This document shows positions 27,623 to 37,319 of a stretch of DNA of 64,000 nucleotides, piece after piece (the first letter of the stretch is position 1; each line of letters opens with the position of its first letter). Under the pieces are notes generated by a model. The model made no database searches, was not told the origin of the DNA, and worked only from the letters and a program-made list of their open reading frames with translations. Location: NCBI RefSeq assembly GCF_003114855.1, contig NZ_BFBB01000004.1, forward strand, positions 1 to 64,000. The letters are read 5' to 3'. The stretch is from Leptospira ryugenii (GTDB lineage Bacteria > Spirochaetota > Leptospiria > Leptospirales > Leptospiraceae). The position numbers and the translations under genes are program-made.

Positions 27623-27637
27623 AAATGGCTTTACAAA

Positions 27638-27663
27638 AGTGAACAATTCGGAAAGAGTTCATT
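27638..27663 (+). promoter_or_regulatory. Candidate TetR operator upstream of the TetR gene
   Basis: AGTGAAC (27638-27644) and GTTCATT (27657-27663) form a near-perfect dyad (6 of 7 pairs) with a 12-base centre. It ends 19 bases before the regulator's ATG. Autoregulation of TetR-type repressors through such dyads is common. This is a position-based inference. Confidence 0.3.
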
Positions 27664-27682
27664 TAGGAAACGACGTTCAGTT

Positions 27683-28303
27683 ATGCAAACTCCAAAAGAA
27701 CACACCCGAAAAGAAATCTTGGCCGCCGCCCGTGAAGAATTCATTCAGATGGGATTTGAAAAAGCCTCCATGAGAACGATTGCCAAAAAGGCAAAAGTTT
27801 CCACGAGCAATATCTACAATTACTTTGAGAATAAAGAACATTTGCTCGTTGAAATCTTAAATCCTATTTTAGGCGGAATGGAAAAGGCATTCCAATACAT
27901 CTCTCAACCCAATTACTTTGAAAAAAGATTAAATGATTCTTACGAAACCTGGAAGGAACGATTCAACGTTGCCTTGGACTATGTGGACAACAATAGAGAT
28001 GACTTCACATTACTCTTGTTAAAATCACAAGGGTCTTCCCTAGAAGAATTTCCCGAAAAATTACTCAGTCGACTTACAAATTTGAATGTGGAGCAATACC
28101 GTCAGTTTAAAGTAGGACATCCCAATTTTAAAGGCGAGATCAACGAATTTGTTGCACGAAATATACTATCCTTCTTTCTAAATATTTTTGTTCAGATGAT
28201 CCGCCAAAATATTGCGAAATCAGACATGCTTTTGTACGAAGATAGTATTTTGAAATTTATCCACTTTGGCTATAAAGGATCGATTGCCTCTGATCTGAGC
28301 TGA
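27683..28303 (+). CDS. TetR-family transcriptional regulator
   Basis: This encodes 206 residues. The N-terminal HTH is typical: 'TRKEILAAAREEFIQMGFEKASMRTIAKKAKVSTSNIYNYFENKEHLL' spans about residues 8-55 with the recognition helix in 'VSTSNIYNYF'. The C-terminal ligand/dimer domain is helical with no recognised ligand. It probably represses a neighbouring gene or operon; the next genes are trpF and mutS, with which it may be co-transcribed. A candidate operator lies at 27638-27663. Confidence 0.88.
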   Translation: MQTPKEHTRKEILAAAREEFIQMGFEKASMRTIAKKAKVSTSNIYNYFENKEHLLVEILNPILGGMEKAFQYISQPNYFEKRLNDSYETWKERFNVALDYVDNNRDDFTLLLLKSQGSSLEEFPEKLLSRLTNLNVEQYRQFKVGHPNFKGEINEFVARNILSFFLNIFVQMIRQNIAKSDMLLYEDSILKFIHFGYKGSIASDLS

Positions 28304-28306
28304 TGC

Positions 28307-28338
28307 ATTTTGGTTCCAAAGTCTATGGGAACCAAAAT
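28307..28338 (+). promoter_or_regulatory. 11-bp perfect hairpin with the trpF start codon in its loop
   Basis: ATTTTGGTTCC (28307-28317) and GGAACCAAAAT (28328-28338) are perfect inverted arms. The ten-base loop AAAGTCTATG contains the trpF ATG (28325-28327). The upstream TetR stop is at 28301-28303. Downstream there is no T run, so it is not an intrinsic terminator. It probably affects trpF translation or acts as a DNA dyad at the start site. Confidence 0.6.
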
Positions 28339-28951
28339 TAAAATCTGCGGAATCAAGGATGTCGAAACGTTCTCCTTATGTAGAGAGCTATCGGTTGATT
28401 TTGTTGGCTTAAATTTTTCTCCCAAATCCCCACGAAGAATCCAAAGAACCGAAGCGGAAGCCATCCTTCGCGAAAGAGAAAGAACAGGATCACCTAAAAT
28501 TGTATTTTTATTTTTCGAAAATGAAGTCTTGGAAATCGAAAATCTTGTAAAAACTTATGCTCCTGACTTAGTCCAGCTGATCGCTGGAGATCCTATTGAT
28601 ATAACTCCTGTTTGGAATACTCATCTACAAAGCAAAACACTACTACCTGCATTTCGTTTACAGAGCAAAGTGGGAGATGAATCTCTCCTTTGTCCAGAAT
28701 TGCCTTTTGTGATTCTAGATAGTTATAAAAAGGATTTGGGCGGCGGCTCAGGGCACACCTTTCCTTGGGAGTATGCAAAAGAAGTAAAAAGACCATATCT
28801 TTTGGCAGGTGGGATAAATCCTCAAAACGTAGAGGATGCGATTCGGTTTTTAAAACCATATGGCATTGATGTTGCCAGCGGTGTCGAAACAGACGGTAAA
28901 AAGGATGCATCTAAAATCAAAGAGCTGGTAAACAATGTCCGAAACATATGA
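28325..28951 (+). CDS. trpF: Phosphoribosylanthranilate isomerase
   Basis: This encodes 208 residues from ATG 28325; the TTG at 28310 is in frame but has no support. Family signatures are 'KICGIKD' at the N-terminus, 'VDFVGLNFSPKSPR', 'ILDSYKKDLGGGSGHTFPWE' and 'LAGGINPQNVEDA'. It catalyses the Amadori rearrangement in tryptophan synthesis as a TIM barrel. The start codon is in a hairpin loop (28307-28338) and lacks a good ribosome binding site. The end overlaps mutS by 17 bases. No other trp genes are in the window. Confidence 0.92.
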   Translation: MGTKIKICGIKDVETFSLCRELSVDFVGLNFSPKSPRRIQRTEAEAILRERERTGSPKIVFLFFENEVLEIENLVKTYAPDLVQLIAGDPIDITPVWNTHLQSKTLLPAFRLQSKVGDESLLCPELPFVILDSYKKDLGGGSGHTFPWEYAKEVKRPYLLAGGINPQNVEDAIRFLKPYGIDVASGVETDGKKDASKIKELVNNVRNI

Positions 28952-31472
28952 AGCTCTCAATACACCGGTTATGCGGCAATTCACCGAGATCAAAGATTCC
29001 TTCCCTGATTCTATTTTATTTTTTAGAATGGGCGATTTTTATGAAATGTTTATGGAAGATGCAAAAGAAGCTGCACTCATTTTAGACATTACGCTCACCA
29101 AACGCCAAAACCAAATCCCAATGGCAGGCATACCGTACCACGCTGCAGAAGGTTACATTGCTCGGTTGATACAGGCAGGCAAAAAGGTAGTCGTTTGCGA
29201 ACAAACAAAATCAGAAGATCCGAAAGCCAAAATTATGAGCCGTGAAGTTGTACGGATCATAAGCCCAGGTACCGTGATTGAAGATAATCTTTTAGGTAGT
29301 TATCAAAATAACTATTTATCTTTCCTTCATTTGGAAAAGAATCATATCTTTCTCGCCTTTGCTGATGTCAGCACCGCTGATCTTCTCTATTTTTATATAG
29401 CAAAAGAAGAAACAGAAAAAATCAAAGATACAATCCAAAGGTTTTCGCCAAGAGAGGTCATCTATGAAGAAAATACCCTCTCTTTCATTCCAGAGGAAGA
29501 GTTAAAGAAAAAAATATCTTTAACGCCGCTTCGGCCGGAGTTTTTACCAGATAAAAAAGTGGGGGGACTTGAAGTCGTCGTACATGTCTTAGATGCCTAT
29601 CTAAAGTACAATTACCGAAAACAAGAGTTCAAGTTCAAAGCTCCCAAACTCATAGATGAGACAGATTTTTTAGGTTTAGATGAGAAAACAATCGAACATT
29701 TAGAGCTTTTGGAAAACCCAAACAACAAACAACATACTTTGTTTTCTCTCTTAAACCATTGTCGTACAGCCACAGGAAAAAGATTCCTCAGACAAAGAAT
29801 CCTCTATCCCTCCCGAAACCCTGAAAAACTCCGACATCACTGGGAAAGGATTCTGCTTCTTTCGCAATTCAAAAAAGAACGTATAAAAATCGCAGAAGCC
29901 TTAGAAGAATTTATAGATATAGAAAGAGTTCTCACACGCTTCCGAGGAGGCAAAGCAAGCCCACGCGACTTCCGAGGTATAGAAAAAAGTATTGAGTCCT
30001 ACTTATCCATAAAACAACTATTAGATGGTGTAGGATATGGATTTTCCTCATTATCCAATCAAATAGAAGCCTATCGTTTGCGTTTAAAAGAAAGACTCTA
30101 TGAAGGCGAATTGCCAGTTTTTTTGGGCAACTCTCCTTTTTTAAAGCTTGGGTATTCAAGTGAGTATGATAAGGCTCACGAAGCGAAGGAAAAGGGAAAG
30201 GACTGGATCATAGAGCTAGAAGAGAGAGAAAAACAAAAGTCTGGGCTATCTAGTCTCAAAATTCGCTACAATAAAATTTTAGGTTACTTCATTGAAATCT
30301 CTCGGGTCCAAGCAAAAGAAGCACCAGCCCATTTCTTAAAGAAACAAACTTTGGTGACTGGTGAACGATTTACGACTCCTGAACTAGAAGACAAAGAAAG
30401 AATGATTTTAGAAGCAGACCAAATCATTGAGGGAATTGAAAAAACTGAATTCGAAGAATTGGTCAAAAACACCTTACAATTGTCAAATGAGTTTCTTGGA
30501 ATGGCAGAAGAAGTAGCTAGTCTAGATTACCATATCTCTCTAACCATATGTAAAGAGGAAAATGGATGGGTACAACCAGAAATACGAGAGGATGGTCGTC
30601 TTCTTTTAAATGAAGGTAAACATCCAGTCGTGGAAGCTTTTTTGCCTATTGGCGAACGTTTTGTACCCAATTCTCTAGATTTAGACCCCAAAGGTGAAGC
30701 CATTGCAGTCTTAACGGGACCAAATATGGCTGGTAAGTCTACCTTCATGCGACAGGTGGCATTGATTCAAATATTGTTCCAAATGGGTTCCTTTTTGCCT
30801 GCAAAGTCGGCCTCATTGTCCCTTGTAGATAGGATCTTCACTCGAATTGGATCTGGGGACAACCTAACATCCGGTGAGTCTACTTTCTTTGTAGAAATGA
30901 AAGAAACGGCTTATATACTAAATCAATTTACTGAAAATAGTTTGATACTATTTGATGAAGTAGGAAGAGGAACTTCAACCTATGATGGTTTATCCATTGC
31001 TTGGTCGATCTTAGAATTTTTATGCGAAAAATTTCCGAAACCCAAAGTGATTTTTGCAACTCATTACCATGAATTGACAGAACTTTCCAAAGAGAATGGG
31101 ATCTTTAATTTGTTTTTAGATACTTACGAAAAAGAAGATAAGATTCTTTTTTTAAAAAAAGTGAAAAAAGGGAAATCCAAACAATCCTTTGGTATCTATG
31201 TTGCGAAACTGGCTGGTCTTCCAGAATCAGTTACAAACAGAGCCAAGGAATTATTAACTGGTTTGGAATCAAAGAAAAAAGAGATTAGAATCAAACGAGA
31301 AGAACCAAGCTTGTTTCCAAATTTGAATGAGATCTCAAATCTGGACGAAGGATCTCAATCAAACATGAAAGAGATCATCACCGAATTGAAAAAAATTGAT
31401 ATCAATCTGATACCTCCGATGGAAGCATTGCGCATCTTGGAGGAACTCTCACAAAGAGCTAAACAAAAATAA
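28935..31472 (+). CDS. mutS: DNA mismatch repair protein MutS
   Basis: This 845-residue MutS is full length. The mismatch-binding N-domain contains 'DSILFFRMGDFYEMF', the Phe-x-Glu type clamp. It also has the connector, lever and clamp domains, then the ABC-type ATPase with Walker A 'GPNMAGKST' (about residue 595), 'ESTFFVEMKET', and 'LILFDEVGRGTST'. A short C-terminal helix-turn-helix region follows ('IITELKKIDINLIPPMEAL'). It recognises mismatches and recruits MutL. Its 3' end overlaps serB by 24 bases on the opposite strand. Confidence 0.97.
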   Translation: MSETYEALNTPVMRQFTEIKDSFPDSILFFRMGDFYEMFMEDAKEAALILDITLTKRQNQIPMAGIPYHAAEGYIARLIQAGKKVVVCEQTKSEDPKAKIMSREVVRIISPGTVIEDNLLGSYQNNYLSFLHLEKNHIFLAFADVSTADLLYFYIAKEETEKIKDTIQRFSPREVIYEENTLSFIPEEELKKKISLTPLRPEFLPDKKVGGLEVVVHVLDAYLKYNYRKQEFKFKAPKLIDETDFLGLDEKTIEHLELLENPNNKQHTLFSLLNHCRTATGKRFLRQRILYPSRNPEKLRHHWERILLLSQFKKERIKIAEALEEFIDIERVLTRFRGGKASPRDFRGIEKSIESYLSIKQLLDGVGYGFSSLSNQIEAYRLRLKERLYEGELPVFLGNSPFLKLGYSSEYDKAHEAKEKGKDWIIELEEREKQKSGLSSLKIRYNKILGYFIEISRVQAKEAPAHFLKKQTLVTGERFTTPELEDKERMILEADQIIEGIEKTEFEELVKNTLQLSNEFLGMAEEVASLDYHISLTICKEENGWVQPEIREDGRLLLNEGKHPVVEAFLPIGERFVPNSLDLDPKGEAIAVLTGPNMAGKSTFMRQVALIQILFQMGSFLPAKSASLSLVDRIFTRIGSGDNLTSGESTFFVEMKETAYILNQFTENSLILFDEVGRGTSTYDGLSIAWSILEFLCEKFPKPKVIFATHYHELTELSKENGIFNLFLDTYEKEDKILFLKKVKKGKSKQSFGIYVAKLAGLPESVTNRAKELLTGLESKKKEIRIKREEPSLFPNLNEISNLDEGSQSNMKEIITELKKIDINLIPPMEALRILEELSQRAKQK

Positions 31473-32321
31473 TAAAGCTCGCATATCCGAAAATTGTATC
31501 CAATTCTTTATCTGATCCTTTAATCCTTGTTTTGCGTGAAACCCTATCCCTATTGCGGTCTCCCGCAACATCAGACCATCATTGGCACCATCACCAACTC
31601 CTACTGTTTGTGTGGTAGGTATTTTGTGTGACTCCACATACTCCTTGAGATAAAAAGCTTTTTTCTCTTTGTTGATGATCTCACCCAAAATTTCACCGGT
31701 AAAGTGTCCATTCTCTTCTTGCAATTCATTTGCTTTGAAAAAGGAAATCGGATATTTTTTAGCAAACAAAGTCAAAATGGGCTGAAATCCACCACTCAGA
31801 ATGATAATCTTTGACTTATGTTTTGGCAATTCTTCGAACAAAACGTCCATACCAGGGTTTAAATGCAAACTTTCATAAACTTCCTGGAAACTTTGCCTCG
31901 ACAATCCTTGCAATAGTTTTACGCGTTTGCGCAATGCTTCATCAAATGAGATCCCACCTTCCATCGCCTCTTTGGTAACTCTTGCCACTTCTTCAAAGAC
32001 ACCATGGCGTCTTGCCAACTCATCTATGACTTCTTCTTGGATCACGGTTGAGTCCATATCAAAACAAAAGACTGAACTTTCATTGGGACTAATCAGATTG
32101 TCCACTTCGAGATAATCTAATTTTTGTTTTGCGGCTACTTCCCGTAACTTAAGCAATTCACTTCTGTTGCTTGAGCCATTCCATTCCCAACGGATTGCAC
32201 TTTGTCCATGTACGTTTTGAAAATCAAAATGTACATGCGTGGCAGGAGAGATAGCAGAAGCGATTTCCAAAAATCTAGGTTTAGGGAGCTCAGAAGATGA
32301 AATAAGCAAAGAAAAGGGCAT
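31449..32321 (-). CDS. serB: Phosphoserine phosphatase
   Basis: This 290-residue HAD-superfamily enzyme has the nucleophile motif 'CFDMDSTVIQEEVIDELA' (about residue 87), 'IILSGGF' as motif II, and 'GVGDGANDGLML' as motif IV. A roughly 80-residue N-terminal extension resembles the ACT-like domain of SerB. It makes serine from phosphoserine. It lies five bases after the SGNH lipoprotein gene in a three-gene minus-strand unit and overlaps mutS convergently. Confidence 0.92.
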   Translation of the reverse strand: MPFSLLISSSELPKPRFLEIASAISPATHVHFDFQNVHGQSAIRWEWNGSSNRSELLKLREVAAKQKLDYLEVDNLISPNESSVFCFDMDSTVIQEEVIDELARRHGVFEEVARVTKEAMEGGISFDEALRKRVKLLQGLSRQSFQEVYESLHLNPGMDVLFEELPKHKSKIIILSGGFQPILTLFAKKYPISFFKANELQEENGHFTGEILGEIINKEKKAFYLKEYVESHKIPTTQTVGVGDGANDGLMLRETAIGIGFHAKQGLKDQIKNWIQFSDMRALLFLFSSL

Positions 32322-32326
32322 AGAAT

Positions 32327-33094
32327 TTACAAGAGAGGCCTAAGCTTTTTCCCCCAAACTTGGTATCCTCTTTCATTGAAGTGTATCGGGTCTCCATTCG
32401 GACGGACAAAGTCTGCATCGATAACTGGTGCATCTTTTTGACGCATCTCATTCCATACTTCTATGTAGGTGACATTTTTACGGTTCCTTGCTGTTTCTGA
32501 AAGGAACAGATTGAACACTGGAACAATGCGGTTTAGTTCAGGCACTAGCGTTGGTGGAACGGCGATTAGGATTACTTTCGTTTTTGGGTTTTTGCGTTCA
32601 ATCCTGTCTAGGATAGCCAAAGTGTTGTCCTGCGAATAGGATAGGCACTTCCCATAAATGAGGTCATTGCCACCAATTTCAATGATGACGACTTCGGGCG
32701 AAAGAGAAAGTACATCTTCTTCGATTCTTTCTAATAGTGTTTCTGTCATATCGCCGCCTATTCCTCGGTTGACGATATTTACACCAGGTAACTCTTGTTT
32801 CATGAGATCAGGTGAAAAACCAAACACTAGACTATTTCCCACGATCACGACACGGCTTTGTTTGGTCTGTTGGTTGTCAGCTTGGAATGCTATGCGCTTT
32901 AAGGTCCAAAGCTCTTTGTATTTTTTGAAGTCTTTTTGGTTGGCCCAACCTGCCTCTCGTAAGCAGGTGAAGTCAGGATGGAAGTAGTCTTTGACTCTAA
33001 GAGTTCGGCAAGAACTAAAGAGAAGAGAAAGGATGAATAAAAATAGAGATGTTTTAGAAAAAACTGGTCTGCTATTCTTTATCATCCGGCTCAT
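32327..33094 (-). CDS. SGNH/GDSL-family hydrolase lipoprotein
   Basis: This encodes 255 residues. A basic, hydrophobic N-terminus ends in lipobox 'FSSC' (about residues 26-29), so it is likely lipidated. The SGNH blocks are present: block I is 'VIVGNSLVFGF', where the usual GDS is GNS with the Ser kept; block III is 'IGGNDLIYG'; block V is 'GDPIHFNERGY' with the catalytic Asp and His. The GDS-to-GNS change is seen in other SGNH enzymes. It is an esterase or acylhydrolase on the envelope; the substrate is unknown. Its start lies inside the last codons of the 59-residue gene. Confidence 0.82.
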   Translation of the reverse strand: MSRMIKNSRPVFSKTSLFLFILSLLFSSCRTLRVKDYFHPDFTCLREAGWANQKDFKKYKELWTLKRIAFQADNQQTKQSRVVIVGNSLVFGFSPDLMKQELPGVNIVNRGIGGDMTETLLERIEEDVLSLSPEVVIIEIGGNDLIYGKCLSYSQDNTLAILDRIERKNPKTKVILIAVPPTLVPELNRIVPVFNLFLSETARNRKNVTYIEVWNEMRQKDAPVIDADFVRPNGDPIHFNERGYQVWGKKLRPLL

Positions 33095-33251
33095 TCATGC
33101 GGAAGCGTTTTTGCCAATCTTTAATCTGAGATTGGGCATACTCTTCCGTGTCACAAATTCGAAACTCGATCGGATTGTTTGTCGTAGTCTCGATGAGTTT
33201 GGCCTCAATGTAGCCATTTTTTAGCTTGGTTGTCTCTATGCGGTATCGCAT
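33072..33251 (-). CDS. Small charged protein of unknown function (59 residues)
   Basis: This reads from ATG 33249-33251, with AAGGGGAG centred about eight bases upstream, to TAG 33072-33074. It begins MRYRIETTKLKNGYIEAKLI and is rich in Glu, Lys and Thr with no membrane segment. The strong ribosome binding site and the overlap with the SGNH lipoprotein start (23 bases) support a real, translationally coupled gene. It is shorter than 60 residues, so simple gene scans would miss it. No family is recognised. Confidence 0.65.
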   Translation of the reverse strand: MRYRIETTKLKNGYIEAKLIETTTNNPIEFRICDTEEYAQSQIKDWQKRFRMNEPDDKE

Positions 33252-33273
33252 TGGTATCTCCCCTTACCAGGTT

Positions 33274-34854
33274 TTACTGAGCCCTTATCTTGGCAATCTC
33301 TTCTAAGGTCTCTTCCTCTTTGTATTTGCCAAAGAGGAAAATGGCCAAGAGACAGAAAAGAGAAGCCAGTGGTCCCGTCAAACGAACCCCAAGTTCACCA
33401 CCACTTTCTTCTTGTTCTACCTTACATGGTATCATACTAGACGTTTTTTTCTGCTCATTTTCTTGGCTTGAACCTTGGTTCTTGCCTGAATCGGATTCAG
33501 TTTTATTTTGTTTCTCAACATTTTCTGCAACCGAGGGAGCTAAGATTCCAGTTACGTTAGGTGACACATTTTTTTTGCCTTCTTGGTCCAAACCTATGAG
33601 AATCAAAGAGGAGAAAATCAATACTGCTAGTGTTTGTCCTAGCTTTTGCATAAAGGTTCTACCTGCGTAAAACAAACCTTCACGTTTCGAGCCTGTTTTT
33701 AGGGCATCTAATTCTGCAATGTCTGCAAGAATAGCATTAGGAAGAATACCCAAAATTGCAATAGGAACTGCCGCTATCCCAACAATCATATAACCTTGGA
33801 TATATGGGGAAATGGGCAAAGTGTTTTTACCTATGAAATAGATGGAAAGAAACAATCCTAAGAAAATATAAAATCCAATCAATACAGTCTTCTTTTTACC
33901 AATGCGCTTTGCCACTAAATTGACAACAGGGTAAAAGGCAAAGGAAACCAAAAGCATAATGGTGAGTAGTTGGGTAACAAAGTCCCTCTCCAATTGCAAC
34001 AATACAGTCACGTAATAGGAAATGCCTGTTGTGAGTACAGTGAGAGCAAGGAAATAACAAAGATCGGAAAGTGCAAAGTAACGAAAGTTTTTATTTTTAA
34101 AGGTAAGGACGATTGCTTCACGAAACGGTACGCTAGATGGTTCCGATTCGCAGTATGTCTTCTCAGAGATAGCAAAGACAGGGAAATACATACAAATCGC
34201 AGCAAATGCACAAAGTATCCCGAGAGCATATTGACGTGCAATGAGCATCTGTAAGGCGGGGTCTTGGTCAAAGACGAAGTTTGCTTTCAGAATATTTCCT
34301 ATGATAGGCTCAGTGGAGGCAACGATGATACCAAGAGCATAGGTTACGGAAATGTATGTTGAGAGGTTGAGCCTTTCATTTGGGTTGTGTCCTAACTCAG
34401 GAATTAAGGCAAAGTAAGGAGTTACATATACAGTGAGGAAGAGGTAAAATAGGAGCATGAAGCATGTCATCCAGATCAAGTTACCCGAAGACACATAATG
34501 GTGTGGAGGGACAAAGATCAACCAGCAGAAGACTGCCGCAGGCACTCCACCCAAGGCTAGGAACGGGATTCTTCGGCCAAATCGAGAAGAGAATCGATCG
34601 GAACTATTGGCGACCAAAGGATCCGTGATCCCATCCCATAATCGTCCTACTGCCGCCACAACACCAATTGTAGAGAGCCCAAAAAAGGCGACTTTCGCTA
34701 TGAGATCAGGGAAACAATCTTCTCCCGCTTTTGGAGCTGGTGGCAGATAAAAATATACCTGGTGGAGTCCGATGATGTTGATCAAAGTCGACCAACCCAA
34801 TTGGCCTACAGCGTAGGCAACTTGTTTGGAAAAGGGAAGAGATGGCTTTTGCAT
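33274..34854 (-). CDS. GPH-type sugar/cation symporter (MFS)
   Basis: This encodes 526 residues with about twelve hydrophobic helices. The N-terminus 'LPFSKQVAYAVGQLGW' is typical of MelB-like GPH transporters, as is 'RLWDGITDPLVANSSDR', a signature with the cation-site aspartates. It also has 'GRRIPFLALGGVP'. A Ser/Glu/Gln-rich loop of about 60 residues sits before the last helix, larger than usual. It is an inner-membrane importer; the substrate is unknown (sugar or related osmolyte). It follows bioB after 55 bases on the same strand and precedes the 59-residue gene by 22 bases. Confidence 0.85.
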   Translation of the reverse strand: MQKPSLPFSKQVAYAVGQLGWSTLINIIGLHQVYFYLPPAPKAGEDCFPDLIAKVAFFGLSTIGVVAAVGRLWDGITDPLVANSSDRFSSRFGRRIPFLALGGVPAAVFCWLIFVPPHHYVSSGNLIWMTCFMLLFYLFLTVYVTPYFALIPELGHNPNERLNLSTYISVTYALGIIVASTEPIIGNILKANFVFDQDPALQMLIARQYALGILCAFAAICMYFPVFAISEKTYCESEPSSVPFREAIVLTFKNKNFRYFALSDLCYFLALTVLTTGISYYVTVLLQLERDFVTQLLTIMLLVSFAFYPVVNLVAKRIGKKKTVLIGFYIFLGLFLSIYFIGKNTLPISPYIQGYMIVGIAAVPIAILGILPNAILADIAELDALKTGSKREGLFYAGRTFMQKLGQTLAVLIFSSLILIGLDQEGKKNVSPNVTGILAPSVAENVEKQNKTESDSGKNQGSSQENEQKKTSSMIPCKVEQEESGGELGVRLTGPLASLFCLLAIFLFGKYKEEETLEEIAKIRAQ

Positions 34855-34909
34855 GAGTTCTCGCTACAAGGAAGTAGGAGAAATCTACCGATCGTATGAA
34901 AAAAGCAAA

Positions 34910-35965
34910 CTACTTTTTGAATTTGTACAGCTCTGGAAAGTTTTTTTCCTCATATAAGAAACTACCAGAAGAAACATCCCATCCTTCTGGTATGCCTTCT
35001 GAAAACTCTGGAACCATACCACAGTCTTTGATGAGTTGTAGCGTTTGCCATGCTTCACTCCCCTTTACATTTAGATATCCTTCCGCAAATAGGGAATTGG
35101 CAACATATAAGGCCATGGCCTGGAGATTTCCAAGGTGGCCTTCTCTTCCAGCTCCAATCCGAATCTCAGAGTCTGGGTTCACCAAACGAAAAACAGACAG
35201 TATGCGAAGGCAGTACTCTGGTGTCAGAGGCGAAGCTGTTACCGCATGGCCTTTGATAGGGATAAAGAAATTAACAGGAATTGAAATGACTCCGAGTCGT
35301 TTCAATTCAAAGGCAACAGAGACTATGTCTGAGGCAGTCTCCCCCATTCCCACGATCAAACCAGAACAGAGTCCAATATTTGCACTCGATGCCGCTTCTA
35401 AAGTTGTTAGTCGGTCGCGAAATGTATGTGTAGAACAGATCTCATTGTAATTGGCTTCTGATGTATTTAGGTTGTGGTTGTAACGATCAAGGCCGGCATC
35501 TTTCAAGACCCTTGCTTTTTTTTCGTCCAGAATCCCTGCAGAAAGGCAGACCTTTAGCCCCAACTCTGAGTTTATTTTTTGGATGGTAGAAGCCAAACGA
35601 TCTACAGCCTTATCTGTGGGCCCCCTGCCAGAAGTTACCATACAAAAACGATAGGCTCCATTTTCCTTTGCCTTTTTGGCATCTTCCCAAATTTCCTCTT
35701 CGGATTTTAAAGAATACTCCTGAATACCAGAATCCCCGCCTTTTCTTTGGGCACAATAACCGCAATCCTCGGGGCAGTAGCCATTTTTGATATTGTCTAG
35801 GATATGGATGCGAACTGCATTCCCAAAGTAACGAAACCGTTCTTCACTTGCACGATTCACTAAGCCTAAAATGGGGCTTTTGTCAGTCAGCAAAGCCAAA
35901 GCCTCAGCAGGATTGATGCAAGAAGGAACTGTTGAGCTAGTAGAAGTGGTCTCGGAAGCGATCAT
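34910..35965 (-). CDS. bioB: Biotin synthase
   Basis: This 351-residue radical-SAM enzyme carries 'CPEDCGYC' (about residue 65), the CxxxCxxC that holds the 4Fe-4S cluster. Further downstream are '[28 protein letters not shown]' and 'IGAGREGHL', typical of BioB, with the 2Fe-2S ligands. It inserts sulfur into dethiobiotin in the last step of biotin synthesis. It is the third gene of a bioD-bioA-bioB unit, 43 bases after bioA. Confidence 0.96.
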   Translation of the reverse strand: MIASETTSTSSTVPSCINPAEALALLTDKSPILGLVNRASEERFRYFGNAVRIHILDNIKNGYCPEDCGYCAQRKGGDSGIQEYSLKSEEEIWEDAKKAKENGAYRFCMVTSGRGPTDKAVDRLASTIQKINSELGLKVCLSAGILDEKKARVLKDAGLDRYNHNLNTSEANYNEICSTHTFRDRLTTLEAASSANIGLCSGLIVGMGETASDIVSVAFELKRLGVISIPVNFFIPIKGHAVTASPLTPEYCLRILSVFRLVNPDSEIRIGAGREGHLGNLQAMALYVANSLFAEGYLNVKGSEAWQTLQLIKDCGMVPEFSEGIPEGWDVSSGSFLYEEKNFPELYKFKK

Positions 35966-36008
35966 GATAGCTAGGCTTCCGAAACGGAAAGAATTGTAAA
36001 TGAAGAAA

Positions 36009-37319
36009 TCAAAGAGATTTTAAGGCAAATGCCAAAGCCTCCTGGATTTGGAGAAGAGACTGCTTACTGGTTGTATAAGGTGGACATACATAAATCGTAT
36101 TGCCTAAGGGCCTAAGGAGTACTTGTTTTTGGAAGGCCTTCTCTTTGAATCGTTTCCCAACAGGATTTAGGTATTCATCCTCGCCTATTTCCATAGGGAG
36201 ATCAAAAGCAAACAAACTCCCTTTCACACGAGCATGGAGGACTAGGTCTGGGAAGAGACTCACCAATTCGGACTTGATCTCCTTCAGATTGGACTCCAAT
36301 TGTTTCACCCTCTTCTTTCCACCGTCTTTCCAAAGCCCAACACTCGCCAAACTGGCGCTACATGATATTGGATTTCCCGTCATTGTATGTGCATGAAAGA
36401 AACTTAAATACGGGTCTTTATTGAGAAACCTTTGGTAGATGGAATGGCTAACCAATGTTGCTGCCAAGGGAAGTGCACCACCTGTCAGCCCTTTGGCGGT
36501 GACCAAAAGATCTGGACAAGTTTGGGTCTCTTGGTAAGCAAAACCATTCCCCAATCTGCCCATTCCCGTAAATACTTCATCATAAATCAAAAGGATATCG
36601 TGGGTTTTGCAAAGTGTTTGTAAGCGTTCTAAAAACTTTGGCTCATAAAAAATCATTCCGTTCGCACCAAAAACCAAAGGTTCAATGATGACAGCGGCGA
36701 ATGATTCAGAGTTTGTTGGGAGAAATTCAGCAAAAGGGTCCAAGCATTCCACATTGCAAGAATTAGGCGTTTTTTGCAATGGGCAGTTTATACAATTGGG
36801 TGCCTGGAACTCTTTTGTCGGAAATCGTAGAGAAGAAAAAATCCGATTGAAATAGTTGAGTCCAGAGACATTCATTGCTCCAATGCTATCTCCATGGTAG
36901 GCACTAGAAAAAATAAAAAATCCATTCTTTTGAGAATTTTGATCTGCATTCTTAAAGTATTGGATCGCAAGTTTTAAAGCAATCTCTACGGCATTGGAAC
37001 CGTTGTCAGAATAAAAAACTTTTTGAAAAGAATGGTTTGTTAGAGAAAGTAGACTCTCAGAGAGTTTTTCTACGGGATCATGCAAAAAACCCGCCAACAT
37101 AACATGATCAAGGTGCTGTATTTGCTTTTCTATGGCAGCCTGGATCTGAGGATGGCAATGACCATGTATCGATGTCCACCAGGAGGAGATTGCGTCTATA
37201 AATGCTGTATCTTCCTTGTCATATAAAAATTCATCTTTTGCCCGCTTAACATAAAATAAATCCTCCTCTGAACCCTGTAATGTTAGGGGTATCCAAGTCG
37301 CTGATTCAGAAGGTTTCAG
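36009..37319 (-). CDS. bioA: Adenosylmethionine-8-amino-7-oxononanoate aminotransferase, probable CTG start
   Basis: An ATG-started frame (ATG 37098-37100) would give only 363 residues and lack the conserved N-terminus. The same frame is open upstream for 73 more codons and encodes the family motifs 'WIPLTLQ', '[13 protein letters not shown]' and '[13 protein letters not shown]', so the gene must extend to near 37319. No ATG, GTG or TTG exists there. CTG 37317-37319 has GGGAG (37326-37330) six bases before it and overlaps the bioD stop, giving 436 residues, the normal BioA length. The catalytic PLP-Lys is in 'TAKGLTGG' (about residue 276). It converts 8-amino-7-oxononanoate to 7,8-diaminononanoate. 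Confidence 0.88.
   Translation of the reverse strand: MKPSESATWIPLTLQGSEEDLFYVKRAKDEFLYDKEDTAFIDAISSWWTSIHGHCHPQIQAAIEKQIQHLDHVMLAGFLHDPVEKLSESLLSLTNHSFQKVFYSDNGSNAVEIALKLAIQYFKNADQNSQKNGFFIFSSAYHGDSIGAMNVSGLNYFNRIFSSLRFPTKEFQAPNCINCPLQKTPNSCNVECLDPFAEFLPTNSESFAAVIIEPLVFGANGMIFYEPKFLERLQTLCKTHDILLIYDEVFTGMGRLGNGFAYQETQTCPDLLVTAKGLTGGALPLAATLVSHSIYQRFLNKDPYLSFFHAHTMTGNPISCSASLASVGLWKDGGKKRVKQLESNLKEIKSELVSLFPDLVLHARVKGSLFAFDLPMEIGEDEYLNPVGKRFKEKAFQKQVLLRPLGNTIYVCPPYTTSKQSLLQIQEALAFALKSL

Noticed and set aside
36009..37100. bioA as a 363-residue gene starting at ATG 37100
   Set aside because: The conserved BioA N-terminus lies upstream in the same frame, so the gene is extended to CTG 37319.
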